Below, piece by piece: positions 23,634 to 32,088 of a stretch of 40,378 nucleotides of DNA (positions are counted from its first letter, which is position 1; each line of letters opens with the position of its first letter). Source of the stretch: CALXCT01 sp964422185 (GTDB taxonomy: Bacteria > Bacillota > Clostridia > Oscillospirales > Oscillospiraceae); assembly GCA_964422185.1 (NCBI GenBank), contig CAYRAG010000012.1, forward strand, positions 1 through 40,378, in the 5' to 3' direction. The notes beneath the pieces were generated by a model. It was not told the DNA's origin, made no database searches, and saw nothing but the letters and a program-made list of their open reading frames with translations. Both the position numbers and the translations under genes were made by a program.

Positions 23634-25277
23634 TTAGCAAAATGAGTCGAGAATGGCCGGGTAGGCGTCGAACTCAGACAGGATCTCCCGCTGCGTGTCC
23701 GGAATCGCGCTGTCCAGCCGGATGGGCCTCCGGCCGACCCTGGCGCGGATGTTGCACAGCTTCGCCACCACCTTTGCCATGGTCAGCGAGTGCTCCGCCA
23801 TGTAGCCTTTCAGCCGGCTGTAGATGAGAGAGCGGATGATCAGGGCGAGAAACTGCACAAACATCCTGCCGTCCCGCGTCCTGTCGTCCTGACCCGGGGC
23901 GAGAGTCTCCCTGCGGAACTCCTCCTGCCGGTACTCGAACTGCCTCTCGTCCACATCGGAGCTGCGGTAGTACTCAAACAGCTGCGCCGGGGTGAGATCC
24001 TCGCCGGTGGTGAACAGCACGGCGTAGCCGAAAGTCCTGGCGGCGGATTTCACCCCGTCATAGTCGATCAGACAGGCGGAAGATCCCTTTCCGTCCGGTT
24101 CCAGCCGGAAGTACTTCCGGTATCCCCGTTTCGGCGGCCTGGCCTGTTCCTCCAGCTCGCTTTTCCAGCGGGCGATCCGCCGGCTGAACTCCCGCAGCTG
24201 CGTGTCGTACACCGCCTGGTCAAAACAGACCGCCAGGCGGCCCTCTTTTCCGTACGCCTTTGCTTTCGTCTCCACGGCGCTCAGGCCGGGGTTCTCCGGC
24301 GCATTCCCGCCGTCGCGGATGCCGGCCTCCGCCCGGGCAATCGCGTGTTGGGCGTATTTCCCGTTGAGCGGAACCGCGACCGTGAACGATTTGCACCCCG
24401 CGAGAGCCCGGATTCCGTCCGCGCTCCAGAAACCGGGGTCGACGAACAGATGCGCCTGCCCGATTCCCGCCTCCCGCGCCTCGGAGAGGACATCCTCCAG
24501 ATTCCGCCCCTGGCTCAGATCCCCCTCGTACATCGCGTAGAACAGGGGAATGCGGGTGTTCAGCGTACAAAACGCACCCAGATTTATCCGGGGCTCCTCC
24601 CGGCCGCCGCGGCGGGAGCCGTTCTCCGCCGTCCCGCGGGAGAACAGCGTCATGGACGCCACATCAAAGCAGGCGGGATCTTCCGCCCCGTGGCGTGCCA
24701 CCCACTTCCGGAAAAAGGCCATCCGCCTGTCGCGGGTGAGGCTTTCAAAGATGCCGCTGGCTACCGCCGGGGTGATGACCGGGGCGTCATAGGGGAGGTA
24801 GGTATCCTCCTGCCACTCCTCCATGTTCGCCATGGCGACCCCGTTGCGGATCATGTGGGCGGCCATGGCGATCAGATCCATCGCCTGTGCGCCGAACACG
24901 CTCTCCAGATCCTCCCGCAGCCCGGTATCCCCGCAGAGCCTGTACACCAGGAAAGTGAACCCGTACTGCAGGCACCTGGCGTCCCCGCCGGGATCGCCGT
25001 TCCCTGACGCCGCGTTGACCCTCCCGCTGTTTCTGCCGGCCGGAACCGCCGCGGGAGGACGATCGCCGTAGATGCTGTCGTAGTTCCCGTTGGGGTACAT
25101 CATGCCGGGCACCTCGGCGACGCGGCCGAGGCACACATCCCGGTGCGTCGGTTTGCCGTTTGCCGTCCGGGTGTAGGCTTTCACCCTGTAGACATACAGA
25201 TCGCGTTTTTTTCCGGCCTTTCTGACGACGATTCCCGTGTCATCCGGGATCGGCACATACTCCCTGCGGGTGGCCAC
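23634..25277 (-). mobile_element. IS4/IS1634-like transposase, apparently intact
   Basis: The product is 547 residues, starting at a GTG with GGGGGTGAGG upstream. The N-terminus has the short beta-rich start typical of IS1634-like proteins (YVYRVKAYTR...). The DDE fold is readable: CFDVASMTLFS for the first Asp, HLFVDPGFWSADGI for the second, and YYRSSDVDERQFEYRQEEF, matching the IS4 Y-x3-D-x2-E block with the Glu. The frame is unbroken, so the element may still be active or recently so. It sits between ftsH and an AlkZ-related gene. I could not define terminal inverted repeats; a promoter with a palindrome at the start of transcription lies at 25301-25351. It is not a close copy of the other two transposase genes in the window. 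Confidence 0.8.
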
Positions 25278-25300
25278 TTCCTCACCCCCGGCACTTTCAG

Positions 25301-25323
25301 ATGTGATAATCTTTTTATCACAT
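25301..25323. promoter_or_regulatory. Perfect inverted repeat, possible operator
   Basis: ATGTGATAA (25301-25309), five bases, then TTATCACAT (25315-25323). It overlaps the first bases of the -10 of the transposase promoter and its expected start site, a normal place for a repressor. A further ATGTGATAAT occurs at about 25456 near the AlkZ-related gene. Confidence 0.45.
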
Positions 25324-25351
25324 TATAAGAAAGGAGCCGGATCCCCCGCAA
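25322..25351 (-). promoter_or_regulatory. Promoter of the IS4/IS1634-like transposase
   Basis: On the minus strand: TTGCGG (25351-25346), an 18-base spacer and a perfect TATAAT (25327-25322). Confidence 0.5.
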
Positions 25352-25554
25352 TTGACAGAACATACAATCGTAGCCAGCTAAAAGACTGTGTGATTGTGCA
25401 CTTCGCACATATCTCAGGCGAATCGGGAAAACAGGCTGTTCCTCCGGGGAGTTTCATGTGATAATTCGGGACGGACGGATCCGCGGGGGAGGCGCCGCGT
25501 CCCGGGTATCCCCGGGAGTGCCGGGAGATCCGCCGCGGACAGGAGGGAAGTACC

Positions 25555-26214
25555 ATGGATTGGCCCGTGATTCGAAGCGCGGAGGACATCATGAGACTGA
25601 CCGGGGAGATCGGCTTTCTCCCGTTCTTCGCCGGGGAGATCCCCGGCTTCTCCGTGGAGGAGTGCTGCGCGGGGGAGCTGTGGTTCTCCGGGACCGAGGA
25701 CGGCCCGTGGGAGTGGAAAGGGCCCATTGCCCGCAGCGGCCGCTGCGTCTACGGCAAATTCTTCCGGGGGAAAGCCGGGTTTGTGAGCAGACAGTGGCTG
25801 CCGGATTTCTGCAACTTCCGCCGGGACGGGTATGATTTCGACGCCCGGTTTGAGGACGGCCTTGCCGCGTACAAAGATAAGGGAGTATACGACGCGGTGG
25901 CGCAGCGCGGCGCCGTGCTGTCCAGGGAACTGAAAGAGATCTGCGGCAGCCGGGGGTTCGACACCGTGATCACCCGGCTCCAGATGCAGACCTACCTTGT
26001 CACCTCGGACTTCGTGTACCGGCTGAACCGGTACGGGCGGCCGTCCGGCTGGGCCGTGGCGCAGTACGCCGCGCCGGAGTCGCTGTTCGGGTACGATTTC
26101 GTGACGGGCGCATACCGGCGGGATCCGGCGCAATCCAGGGAGGATATCCTGGATCATCTGAAAGCGGTGCTGCCGGACGCGACGCCGCGGCAGCTGGAAA
26201 AACTTCTGGGCTGA
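25555..26214 (+). CDS. AlkZ-related hypothetical protein
   Basis: The product is 219 residues. I recognise it as resembling proteins annotated AlkZ-related in clostridia, with the runs FLPFF, PWEWKGPIARSGRCVYGKFFRGKAGFVS, RRDGYDFDARFEDG and GFDTVITRLQMQTYLV. These share features with the winged-helix AlkZ/YcaQ DNA glycosylases that unhook interstrand crosslinks, but the protein is only about half their length and a glycosylase activity is not shown. Start ATG 25555 with ACAGGAGGGA upstream. It is monocistronic and plus-oriented, beside the divergent transposase gene. I see no signal peptide or membrane span. Confidence 0.7.
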   Translation: MDWPVIRSAEDIMRLTGEIGFLPFFAGEIPGFSVEECCAGELWFSGTEDGPWEWKGPIARSGRCVYGKFFRGKAGFVSRQWLPDFCNFRRDGYDFDARFEDGLAAYKDKGVYDAVAQRGAVLSRELKEICGSRGFDTVITRLQMQTYLVTSDFVYRLNRYGRPSGWAVAQYAAPESLFGYDFVTGAYRRDPAQSREDILDHLKAVLPDATPRQLEKLLG

Positions 26215-26358
26215 AGAGCAGGCCGGCGCGGATCGGGTTCGGGAAGAAGATCTGCCCGGGCGGGATCCTCACTGCCGGGAACCATCCTCCCGCACGGAGC
26301 AGGCGGTGCGAACGCCGGGAAGACCCGGGCTCCGGGGCGGGGAATCGGCCGGGGCGGA

Positions 26359-26387
26359 TTGAAATTCCGGGCCGCGTGCGGTATAAT
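26359..26387 (+). promoter_or_regulatory. Promoter of the murD operon
   Basis: TTGAAA (26359-26364), exactly 17 bases, TATAAT (26382-26387). It lies 46 bases before the murD ATG and probably drives the series through 35261. Confidence 0.75.
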
Positions 26388-26433
26388 GGGCGGCAGGAAC
26401 GGGACAAAACACCGGAAAGAGGGGAACGGCAAC

Positions 26434-27816
26434 ATGACGGAGATTCAGGAGTATCTGCGCAGGCTGGAGGGACGGCGGGTGGCCGTCATCGGCATCGGGG
26501 TGAGCAATACGCCGCTGATCCGGCTGCTGCGCGGCGCCGGGATCGCGGTCACCGCGTGCGATAAGAACACAAGGGAGTCATTCGGGCCGCTGGCGGATGA
26601 GCTGGAGAACCTGGGCGTGGAGCTGCGCCTGGGGCCGGACTATCTGGACGGGCTGGATCAGGATGTGATCTTCCGCACGCCGGGCATGCATCCGGACAAC
26701 CCCGCCCTCGTCCGCGCCAGGGCCACCGGCAGCATGGTCACCTCGGAGATGGAGGCGTTTTTTGAGGTCTGTCCCTGCCATATCCTCGCGGTCACGGGCA
26801 GCGACGGCAAGACGACCACCACCACCATTATCTCCGAGCTGCTTAAAGCGGCGGGATACCGCGTGTTTGTGGGCGGGAATATCGGACATCCGCTCCTGGC
26901 CGAGGCGGGGAACATGCGCCCGGACGACATCGCCGTGCTGGAGCTGTCCTCGTTTCAGCTGATGACCATGGACCGCAGCCCGGAGATCGCCGTGGTCACG
27001 AACCTGGCGCCCAATCACCTGGATATCCACCGGGATATGGCGGAGTACACCGCCGCGAAAGAGAACATCTTCCTGCACCAGTCGAAGGACGGGAAAGTGA
27101 TCCTCAACTACGACAACGACCTGACCCGGGGATTTGCGGAGAAGGCGCCCGGACAGGTGGTCTTCTTCAGCCGTCTGCACCCGGAGGTGCCCGGCGCCAC
27201 GCTGCGCGACGGCGTGCTGTGCGTCGGCGATGGGGAGCGGCGCAGGCAGGTGGTGCGTGCGGAGGATATTCTCATCCCCGGCGTGCACAACATCGAGAAC
27301 TACCTGGCCGCCATCGCGGCCGTGGACGGCCTGGTGCCGGATGAGACCGTCCGGCAGTTCGCGAAGACCTTCGCCGGGGTGGAGCACCGCATCGAGCTGG
27401 TGCGCACCCTGGACGGGGTGCGCTACTACAACGACTCCATCGCCTCCAGCCCCACGCGGACCATCGCGGGACTGCGCTCGTTCTCTCAGAAGGTCATCCT
27501 GATCGCCGGCGGCTATGACAAATGCATTCCCTATGACCCGCTGGGGCCAGATATTGTAGAGCATGTAAAGTTACTTATCCTTACAGGCGCGACCTCCCCG
27601 AAAATCCGCAGCGCCACGGAAAACGCGCCGGGCTACCGGTCTGGAAGCCCGGAGATTGTTCAGGCGGAGAACCTGGCCGCGGCGGTCCGGCTGGCCCGTG
27701 ACCGTGCGGAGGACGGGGATGTGGTGATCCTGTCGCCCGCCAGCGCCTCCTTTGACTGCTATAAGAATTTCATGGAGCGGGGCCAGGCGTTTAAGGATCT
27801 GGTGAATGAACTGTAA
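26434..27816 (+). CDS. murD: UDP-N-acetylmuramoyl-alanine--D-glutamate ligase
   Basis: The product is a 460-residue Mur ligase that adds D-glutamate to UDP-MurNAc-L-Ala in peptidoglycan synthesis. It has an N-terminal UDP-binding Rossmann domain (VAVIGIGVSNTPLIR), the ATP loop VTGSDGKTTTTT (about 120-131), a central segment with ELSSFQL and NHLDIHRDMAEYTAAKENIF, and a C-terminal domain with HRIELV and NDSIASSPTRTIAGL, the latter typical of MurD. The ATG at 26434 follows AGGGGAACGG; an in-frame TTG inside the promoter is not the start. It is separate from the main mur/fts cluster. It is followed after 14 bases by the first M42 peptidase gene. Confidence 0.93.
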   Translation: MTEIQEYLRRLEGRRVAVIGIGVSNTPLIRLLRGAGIAVTACDKNTRESFGPLADELENLGVELRLGPDYLDGLDQDVIFRTPGMHPDNPALVRARATGSMVTSEMEAFFEVCPCHILAVTGSDGKTTTTTIISELLKAAGYRVFVGGNIGHPLLAEAGNMRPDDIAVLELSSFQLMTMDRSPEIAVVTNLAPNHLDIHRDMAEYTAAKENIFLHQSKDGKVILNYDNDLTRGFAEKAPGQVVFFSRLHPEVPGATLRDGVLCVGDGERRRQVVRAEDILIPGVHNIENYLAAIAAVDGLVPDETVRQFAKTFAGVEHRIELVRTLDGVRYYNDSIASSPTRTIAGLRSFSQKVILIAGGYDKCIPYDPLGPDIVEHVKLLILTGATSPKIRSATENAPGYRSGSPEIVQAENLAAAVRLARDRAEDGDVVILSPASASFDCYKNFMERGQAFKDLVNEL

Positions 27817-27830
27817 CGGGAGATGAGCGT

Positions 27831-28868
27831 GTGGATCAGTTTCAGGTTCTGAGGCAGCTGAGCGCACTCAGCGGACCCTCCGGCACGGAGGGCGCGGTGG
27901 GCCAGGCGGTTCGGGCGCTTCTGGAGCCCCTGGTGGATGAGGTGACCACAGACCGGCTGCAGAATGTCATCGGGGTGCGGCGCTGCGGCGTGCCCGGCGC
28001 GAAACGGCTGCTGCTGGACGCGCATCTGGACGAGATTGGCTTTGTGGTCACGGGAATCGAGGAGGGCTTCCTGCGCTTTACGACAATCGGCGGCGTGGAT
28101 GCCCGGATGCTCCCGGATCGGGAGCTGACGCTGTTGACGGATCCCCCCATGCTCGGGGTGGTGGCGGTGAAGCCGCCCCATTTGCAGACTGCGGAGGAGA
28201 TGGAGAAAGCCATTCCCCTGAAAGATCTCCGTATCGACACCGGGTTAAGCCAGGAGGAGGCGGAGCGCAGGATCCCCGTGGGAACCCGGGCGGTCTACCG
28301 GGCGGACTGCTTCCGGCTGGGCCGGGACCGGGTCTGCGGCAAGGCGCTGGATGACAGGGCGTGCATTGTCACGCTGCTGCGCACCCTGGAGCTGCTGCGG
28401 GATACCGCGCTGGATGTGGATCTCTATGTGCTGTGCTCCTCGTTTGAGGAGACGGCGGGCGCCGGCGCCACCGCCGGGGCGTTCGGCATCATGCCGGACT
28501 GGTGCGTGGCGGTGGATGTGACCCACGGCCGCACCCCGGACGGCCCGAAGCGGGGGACATTCCCCCTGGGCAGCGGCCCGGCCATCGGCAGCGGGCCGAA
28601 CATGACCCGCCGGCTGACCCGGCGCCTGGAGGAAAAGGCGAAAGAGCTGGGCATTCCGTACGGGATCGAGGTGATCCCCGGCCACTCCGGCACAAACGCC
28701 TGGGATATCCAGGTCAGCCGGGAGGGCGTCGCGACGGCGGTGCTGTCTCTGCCGCTCACCTATATGCACACGCCGGTGGAGGTCGTCCAGCTCTCGGATA
28801 TGGAGAATCTGGCGCGGCTGCTCGCCGCGTTCTGCACCGGACTGGGAGAGGAGGGACACCCGTGCTGA
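27831..28868 (+). CDS. M42 family metallopeptidase 1
   Basis: The product is a 345-residue cytoplasmic aminopeptidase of the M42 (TET/glutamyl-aminopeptidase, YsdC/FrvX) group, which uses two metal ions. All expected ligands are visible: HLDE (AHLDEIGF), the bridging Asp in GKALDDRA, the catalytic EE in SSFEETAGAGA, Asp in VAVDVTHG and the last His in TYMHTPVEV. The start is GTG 27831 with GGGAG upstream. This is the first of three non-identical M42 genes in a row. Its stop overlaps the start of the next one. It probably trims small peptides in the cell. Confidence 0.9.
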   Translation: MDQFQVLRQLSALSGPSGTEGAVGQAVRALLEPLVDEVTTDRLQNVIGVRRCGVPGAKRLLLDAHLDEIGFVVTGIEEGFLRFTTIGGVDARMLPDRELTLLTDPPMLGVVAVKPPHLQTAEEMEKAIPLKDLRIDTGLSQEEAERRIPVGTRAVYRADCFRLGRDRVCGKALDDRACIVTLLRTLELLRDTALDVDLYVLCSSFEETAGAGATAGAFGIMPDWCVAVDVTHGRTPDGPKRGTFPLGSGPAIGSGPNMTRRLTRRLEEKAKELGIPYGIEVIPGHSGTNAWDIQVSREGVATAVLSLPLTYMHTPVEVVQLSDMENLARLLAAFCTGLGEEGHPC

Positions 28869-29884
28869 CGCTGCTGAGCGAGCTGTGCGCCCTGAACGGG
28901 GTGTCCAGCTTTGAGGACGAGGTGCGAAACCGCCTGATTGAGCTCTCGGCGCCCTTCGCCGACGATCTCCGGGTGGACGCCATGGGCAACCTGATCGTGT
29001 TCAAGCGGGGCGCAAAGGCGGCCGGAAACCGCCTGATGCTCTGCGCCCACATGGACGAGGTGGGCATGATCATCGATGACATCACCGACGCGGGCAATCT
29101 GGGCTTTCGCTTTGTGGGCGGTGTGGACCGGCGGGTGGCTTTGGGAAAGCAGGTGTTCGTGGGCCCGGACCGGATAGCGGGCGTCATCGGGATCAAAGCC
29201 GTCCACCTGGTCAAAGCCAGGGAGCGGGATCGCGTGCCTGAGGAGGAGCGGCTGTATATCGACATCGGCGCTTCAAATAAGCAGGAGGCCTCCGCCCTGG
29301 TCCGGCTGGGCGAGTACGCCGCGTTCTCCCCGGACTGCGTCACTTTCGGGGACGGTATGTTCAAGGCGAAGGCCATCGACGACCGGATCGGCTGCGCGGT
29401 ACTGATCCGCCTGCTGCGGGAGGATCTGCCCGTGGACTGCACTTTCGTGTTCACCGTCCAGGAGGAGGTGGGCACCCGCGGGGCGTTCGGCGCCGCGTTC
29501 TCCGTGTCGCCGGAGATCGCCCTGGTGCTGGAGGGCACCACGGCGGCGGATCTTCCCGGCGTGCCCCCGCATCAGCGGGTGTGCGCGCCCGGAAAGGGGC
29601 CGGTGATCCCGTTCATGGACGGGGGCACCATCTACGACCGGGATCTGTGCCGCCTGCTCATCGATCTGTGCGAGCAGGAGGGGATCCGCTGGCAGACGAA
29701 AGAGTATATCTCCGGCGGAACGGACGCGAGAACCATCCAGCGCCGGAAAGCGGGCGTCCGGGTGGCCGCCGTGTCCGCGGCGGTGCGCTATCTGCACGCG
29801 CCGTCCAGCGTGGCGTCGGTGTCGGACTTTGAGGATATCCTGCGCCTGGCCAGGAGGTTCGTGGCCGCCGTGGCGGAGATGTGA
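28862..29884 (+). CDS. M42 family metallopeptidase 2
   Basis: The product is 340 residues starting at GTG 28862, seven bases after GGAGG and overlapping the previous stop. Metal and catalytic residues are present: CAHMDEVGM, KAIDDRIG, TVQEEVGTRGA, an acidic residue in VLEGTTAADLPG (Glu where peptidase 1 has Asp) and His in RYLHAPSSV. It keeps the GGTDARTIQRRKAGV segment typical of the family. Sequence differs clearly from peptidases 1 and 3, so this is an old divergence, not a recent tandem copy. Confidence 0.9.
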   Translation: MLTLLSELCALNGVSSFEDEVRNRLIELSAPFADDLRVDAMGNLIVFKRGAKAAGNRLMLCAHMDEVGMIIDDITDAGNLGFRFVGGVDRRVALGKQVFVGPDRIAGVIGIKAVHLVKARERDRVPEEERLYIDIGASNKQEASALVRLGEYAAFSPDCVTFGDGMFKAKAIDDRIGCAVLIRLLREDLPVDCTFVFTVQEEVGTRGAFGAAFSVSPEIALVLEGTTAADLPGVPPHQRVCAPGKGPVIPFMDGGTIYDRDLCRLLIDLCEQEGIRWQTKEYISGGTDARTIQRRKAGVRVAAVSAAVRYLHAPSSVASVSDFEDILRLARRFVAAVAEM

Positions 29885-29902
29885 GACAGGGAGGAGACAG
29901 CG

Positions 29903-30910
29903 ATGGAATCGTTTGAACTGCTGACCCGCCTGGCCGGCGCCCACGGCGTGTCCGGCCGGGAGGAGGAGATACGCGGGCTCATCCGCACCCTGGCGGAGCC
30001 CTGGTGTGACGGGTGCCGCACGGATGTGATGGGCTCTCTCATCTGCCACAAAGCCGGGCCCGGGCCCAGGGTGATGCTCTGCGCCCATATGGATACCGCC
30101 GGCCTGGTGGCGACCCATGTGCAGGACGACGGCTTTGTCCGGTTCGGGAGCGTGGGGAGACTGAACGCCGCGGCCCTGTGCGGCCAGCCGGTGCAGTTTG
30201 CCAACGGCGCCATGGCCGCGGTGGCGGTCACCCAGGACAGGGAGGAGAAGCCGTTTAAGATGTCCGACCTCTATCTCGACCTGGGCGCCGGGAGCAGGGA
30301 GGAGGCGCTGGCGCGGATTACCCCGGGGGACACCGCCCGCCTGGCCTCGCCCACCTATCAGACCTCAGGCCGGGTCGTCTCGCCCTGCCTGGACAACCGG
30401 GCCGGCTGCCTGGTGCTGCTGCAGGTGATGGAGGCCCTGGCGGGAAAGACAGTGCCCGGAGACCTCTACTTCGTGTTCAGCGCGCAGGAGGAGGCGGGCA
30501 TGCGGGGCGCCGGGCCGGCGGCCTACGCCATTGACCCGGACTACGGCCTCACCGTGGACGCCACCGCGGCCGGCGATGTGCCGGAGTCGGCTCACAGCGG
30601 CAGCTGCCGACTGGGCGGCGGCGCGGCCGTCAAGGTCATGGATCGGTTTGTGATCTGCCACCCTGAGATGGTCTCTGTGCTGGATCGTCTCTCGGCGGAA
30701 CACGGCATTGCCGCGCAGCACGACATCGCGGCGTCGGAGCACACGGACGCCGGCGCCATCTGCGCCGTGCGGATGGGCGTCGTGACCGGCGGTGTGGGGA
30801 TCCCCGTGCGGTATCTGCACACGCCCGCCGGCATGGCGGACTGGTCGGACATCCGCGCCTGCGCGGATCTGCTGAAAGTCTTTCTGGAAAGTGAGCTTCC
30901 CGGCGTATGA
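29903..30910 (+). CDS. M42 family metallopeptidase 3
   Basis: The product is 335 residues with GGGAGGAGA before the ATG. The metal ligands are kept (CAHMDTAG, CLDNRAG, SAQEEAGMRGA, TVDATAAGD, YLHTPAGM), but the residue after HMD is Thr instead of the usual Glu, and the DDR of the other two copies is DNR. These changes may alter substrate preference while leaving the enzyme active. The ATG of the next gene overlaps its stop by four bases (ATGA). Confidence 0.88.
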   Translation: MESFELLTRLAGAHGVSGREEEIRGLIRTLAEPWCDGCRTDVMGSLICHKAGPGPRVMLCAHMDTAGLVATHVQDDGFVRFGSVGRLNAAALCGQPVQFANGAMAAVAVTQDREEKPFKMSDLYLDLGAGSREEALARITPGDTARLASPTYQTSGRVVSPCLDNRAGCLVLLQVMEALAGKTVPGDLYFVFSAQEEAGMRGAGPAAYAIDPDYGLTVDATAAGDVPESAHSGSCRLGGGAAVKVMDRFVICHPEMVSVLDRLSAEHGIAAQHDIAASEHTDAGAICAVRMGVVTGGVGIPVRYLHTPAGMADWSDIRACADLLKVFLESELPGV

Positions 30911-32011
30911 GTGACATATCCATTCAGATCAGCGACCGCACCGCCAGGCTGGGCGAACAGGCCCAGCGGGAGGCGGAGCCGTTCTTCGCCCGGATCGACG
31001 CGGCGGCGGAGGCGAACACCAGAAAGGTGCTGGGCGCGTTCCAGAGACACCGGGTGGCGGAGGACTGCTTCGCCGGCACCACCGGCTACGGCTACGACGA
31101 TGTGGGCCGGGACAAACTGGACGCCGTCTACGCCGATGTGTTCGGCGCGGAGGACGCCCTGGTGCGCATCCAGTTTGTCAACGGCACCCACGCCATCACC
31201 TGCGCCCTGTTCGGGGTGCTGCGCCCGGGGGACATCCTGGTCTCCGCGGTGGGTGCGCCCTACGACACTCTGCTGGGGGTCATCGGCGTGACGGACAAAG
31301 GGCCCGGCTCCCTGCGGGAGTTCGGCGTGGAGTACCGCCAGGTGGATGTGACGCCGGACNNNNNNNNNNNNNNNNNNNNNNNNNNNNNNNNNNNNNNNNN
31401 NNNNNNNNNNNNNNNNNNNNNNNNNNNNNNNNNNNNNNNNNNNNNNNNNNNNNNNNNNNGGCGGGGGTCTGGCGCCCACCGGCGGGTATATCGCCGGGCG
31501 CCGGGATCTGGTGGAGATGGCCGCCATGCGCCTGACCTCTCCCGGCATCGGCAGGGAGTGCGGCTCCACCCTGGGCAACAACCGCATGCTGTTCCAGGGC
31601 CTGTTCATGGCCCCGCACACGGTGGCGCAGGCGCTGAAGACCGCGGTGTTCGCTGCGCGGATCATGGAGCTGCTGGGCTATGAGACGGATCCCCGCTCAG
31701 ACGCGCCCCGCCACGACATCATCCAGATGATCCGCTTCGGCAGTCCGGAGCCGCTGAAGAAATTCTGCAGGGGCATCCAGATGGGCGCCCCGGTGGACTC
31801 CTATGTGACCCCGGAGCCCTGGAACATGCCGGGCTACGACTGCCAGGTCATCATGGCCGCCGGCACTTTCATCCAGGGCGCGTCCATCGAGCTCTCCGCG
31901 GACGCCCCCATGCGCGAGCCGTACACGCTCTACCTGCAGGGCGGACTGACCTACGAGTCCGGCAAGACGGGCATCCTGCTGGCGGTGGATCAGATGCTGG
32001 GCGAAACCTGA
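30907..32011 (+). CDS. Methionine gamma-lyase family PLP enzyme, broken by assembly gap
   Basis: The 5' part (30907-31359, 151 residues, FAGTTGYGYDDVGRDKLD...FVNGTHAITCALFGVL) and the 3' part (31460-32011, 183 residues, GGGLAPTGGYIAGRRDLVE...GLTYESGKTGILLAVDQ) belong to one gene of the methionine gamma-lyase/aluminium resistance (YnbB) family of cysteine/methionine-metabolism fold type I enzymes. The frames differ by the arbitrary gap of 100 N, so there is no evidence of a true frameshift. The family is about 410-430 residues, so roughly 75-95 residues are missing, including the expected PLP lysine just before GGGLAPTGGY. The real gap is therefore probably 225-285 bases, not 100. The start overlaps the previous stop. 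The substrate is not established for this family. Confidence 0.85.
31360..31459. other. Assembly gap (100 N)
   Basis: Exactly 100 N, the conventional placeholder for a gap of unknown length, inside the PLP-enzyme gene. Confidence 0.99.
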
Positions 32012-32088
32012 ACACAGCGCCGAGAACCCCCGCGGGAGGGGAATCTCCCGGGGATCGCGGCGTATCACCGGAAACGGAGGAACAGAAC

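Noticed and set aside
27831..30910. Recent tandem triplication of one peptidase gene
   Set aside because: The three proteins are clearly divergent along their length and differ in active-site neighbours, so they are old paralogues.
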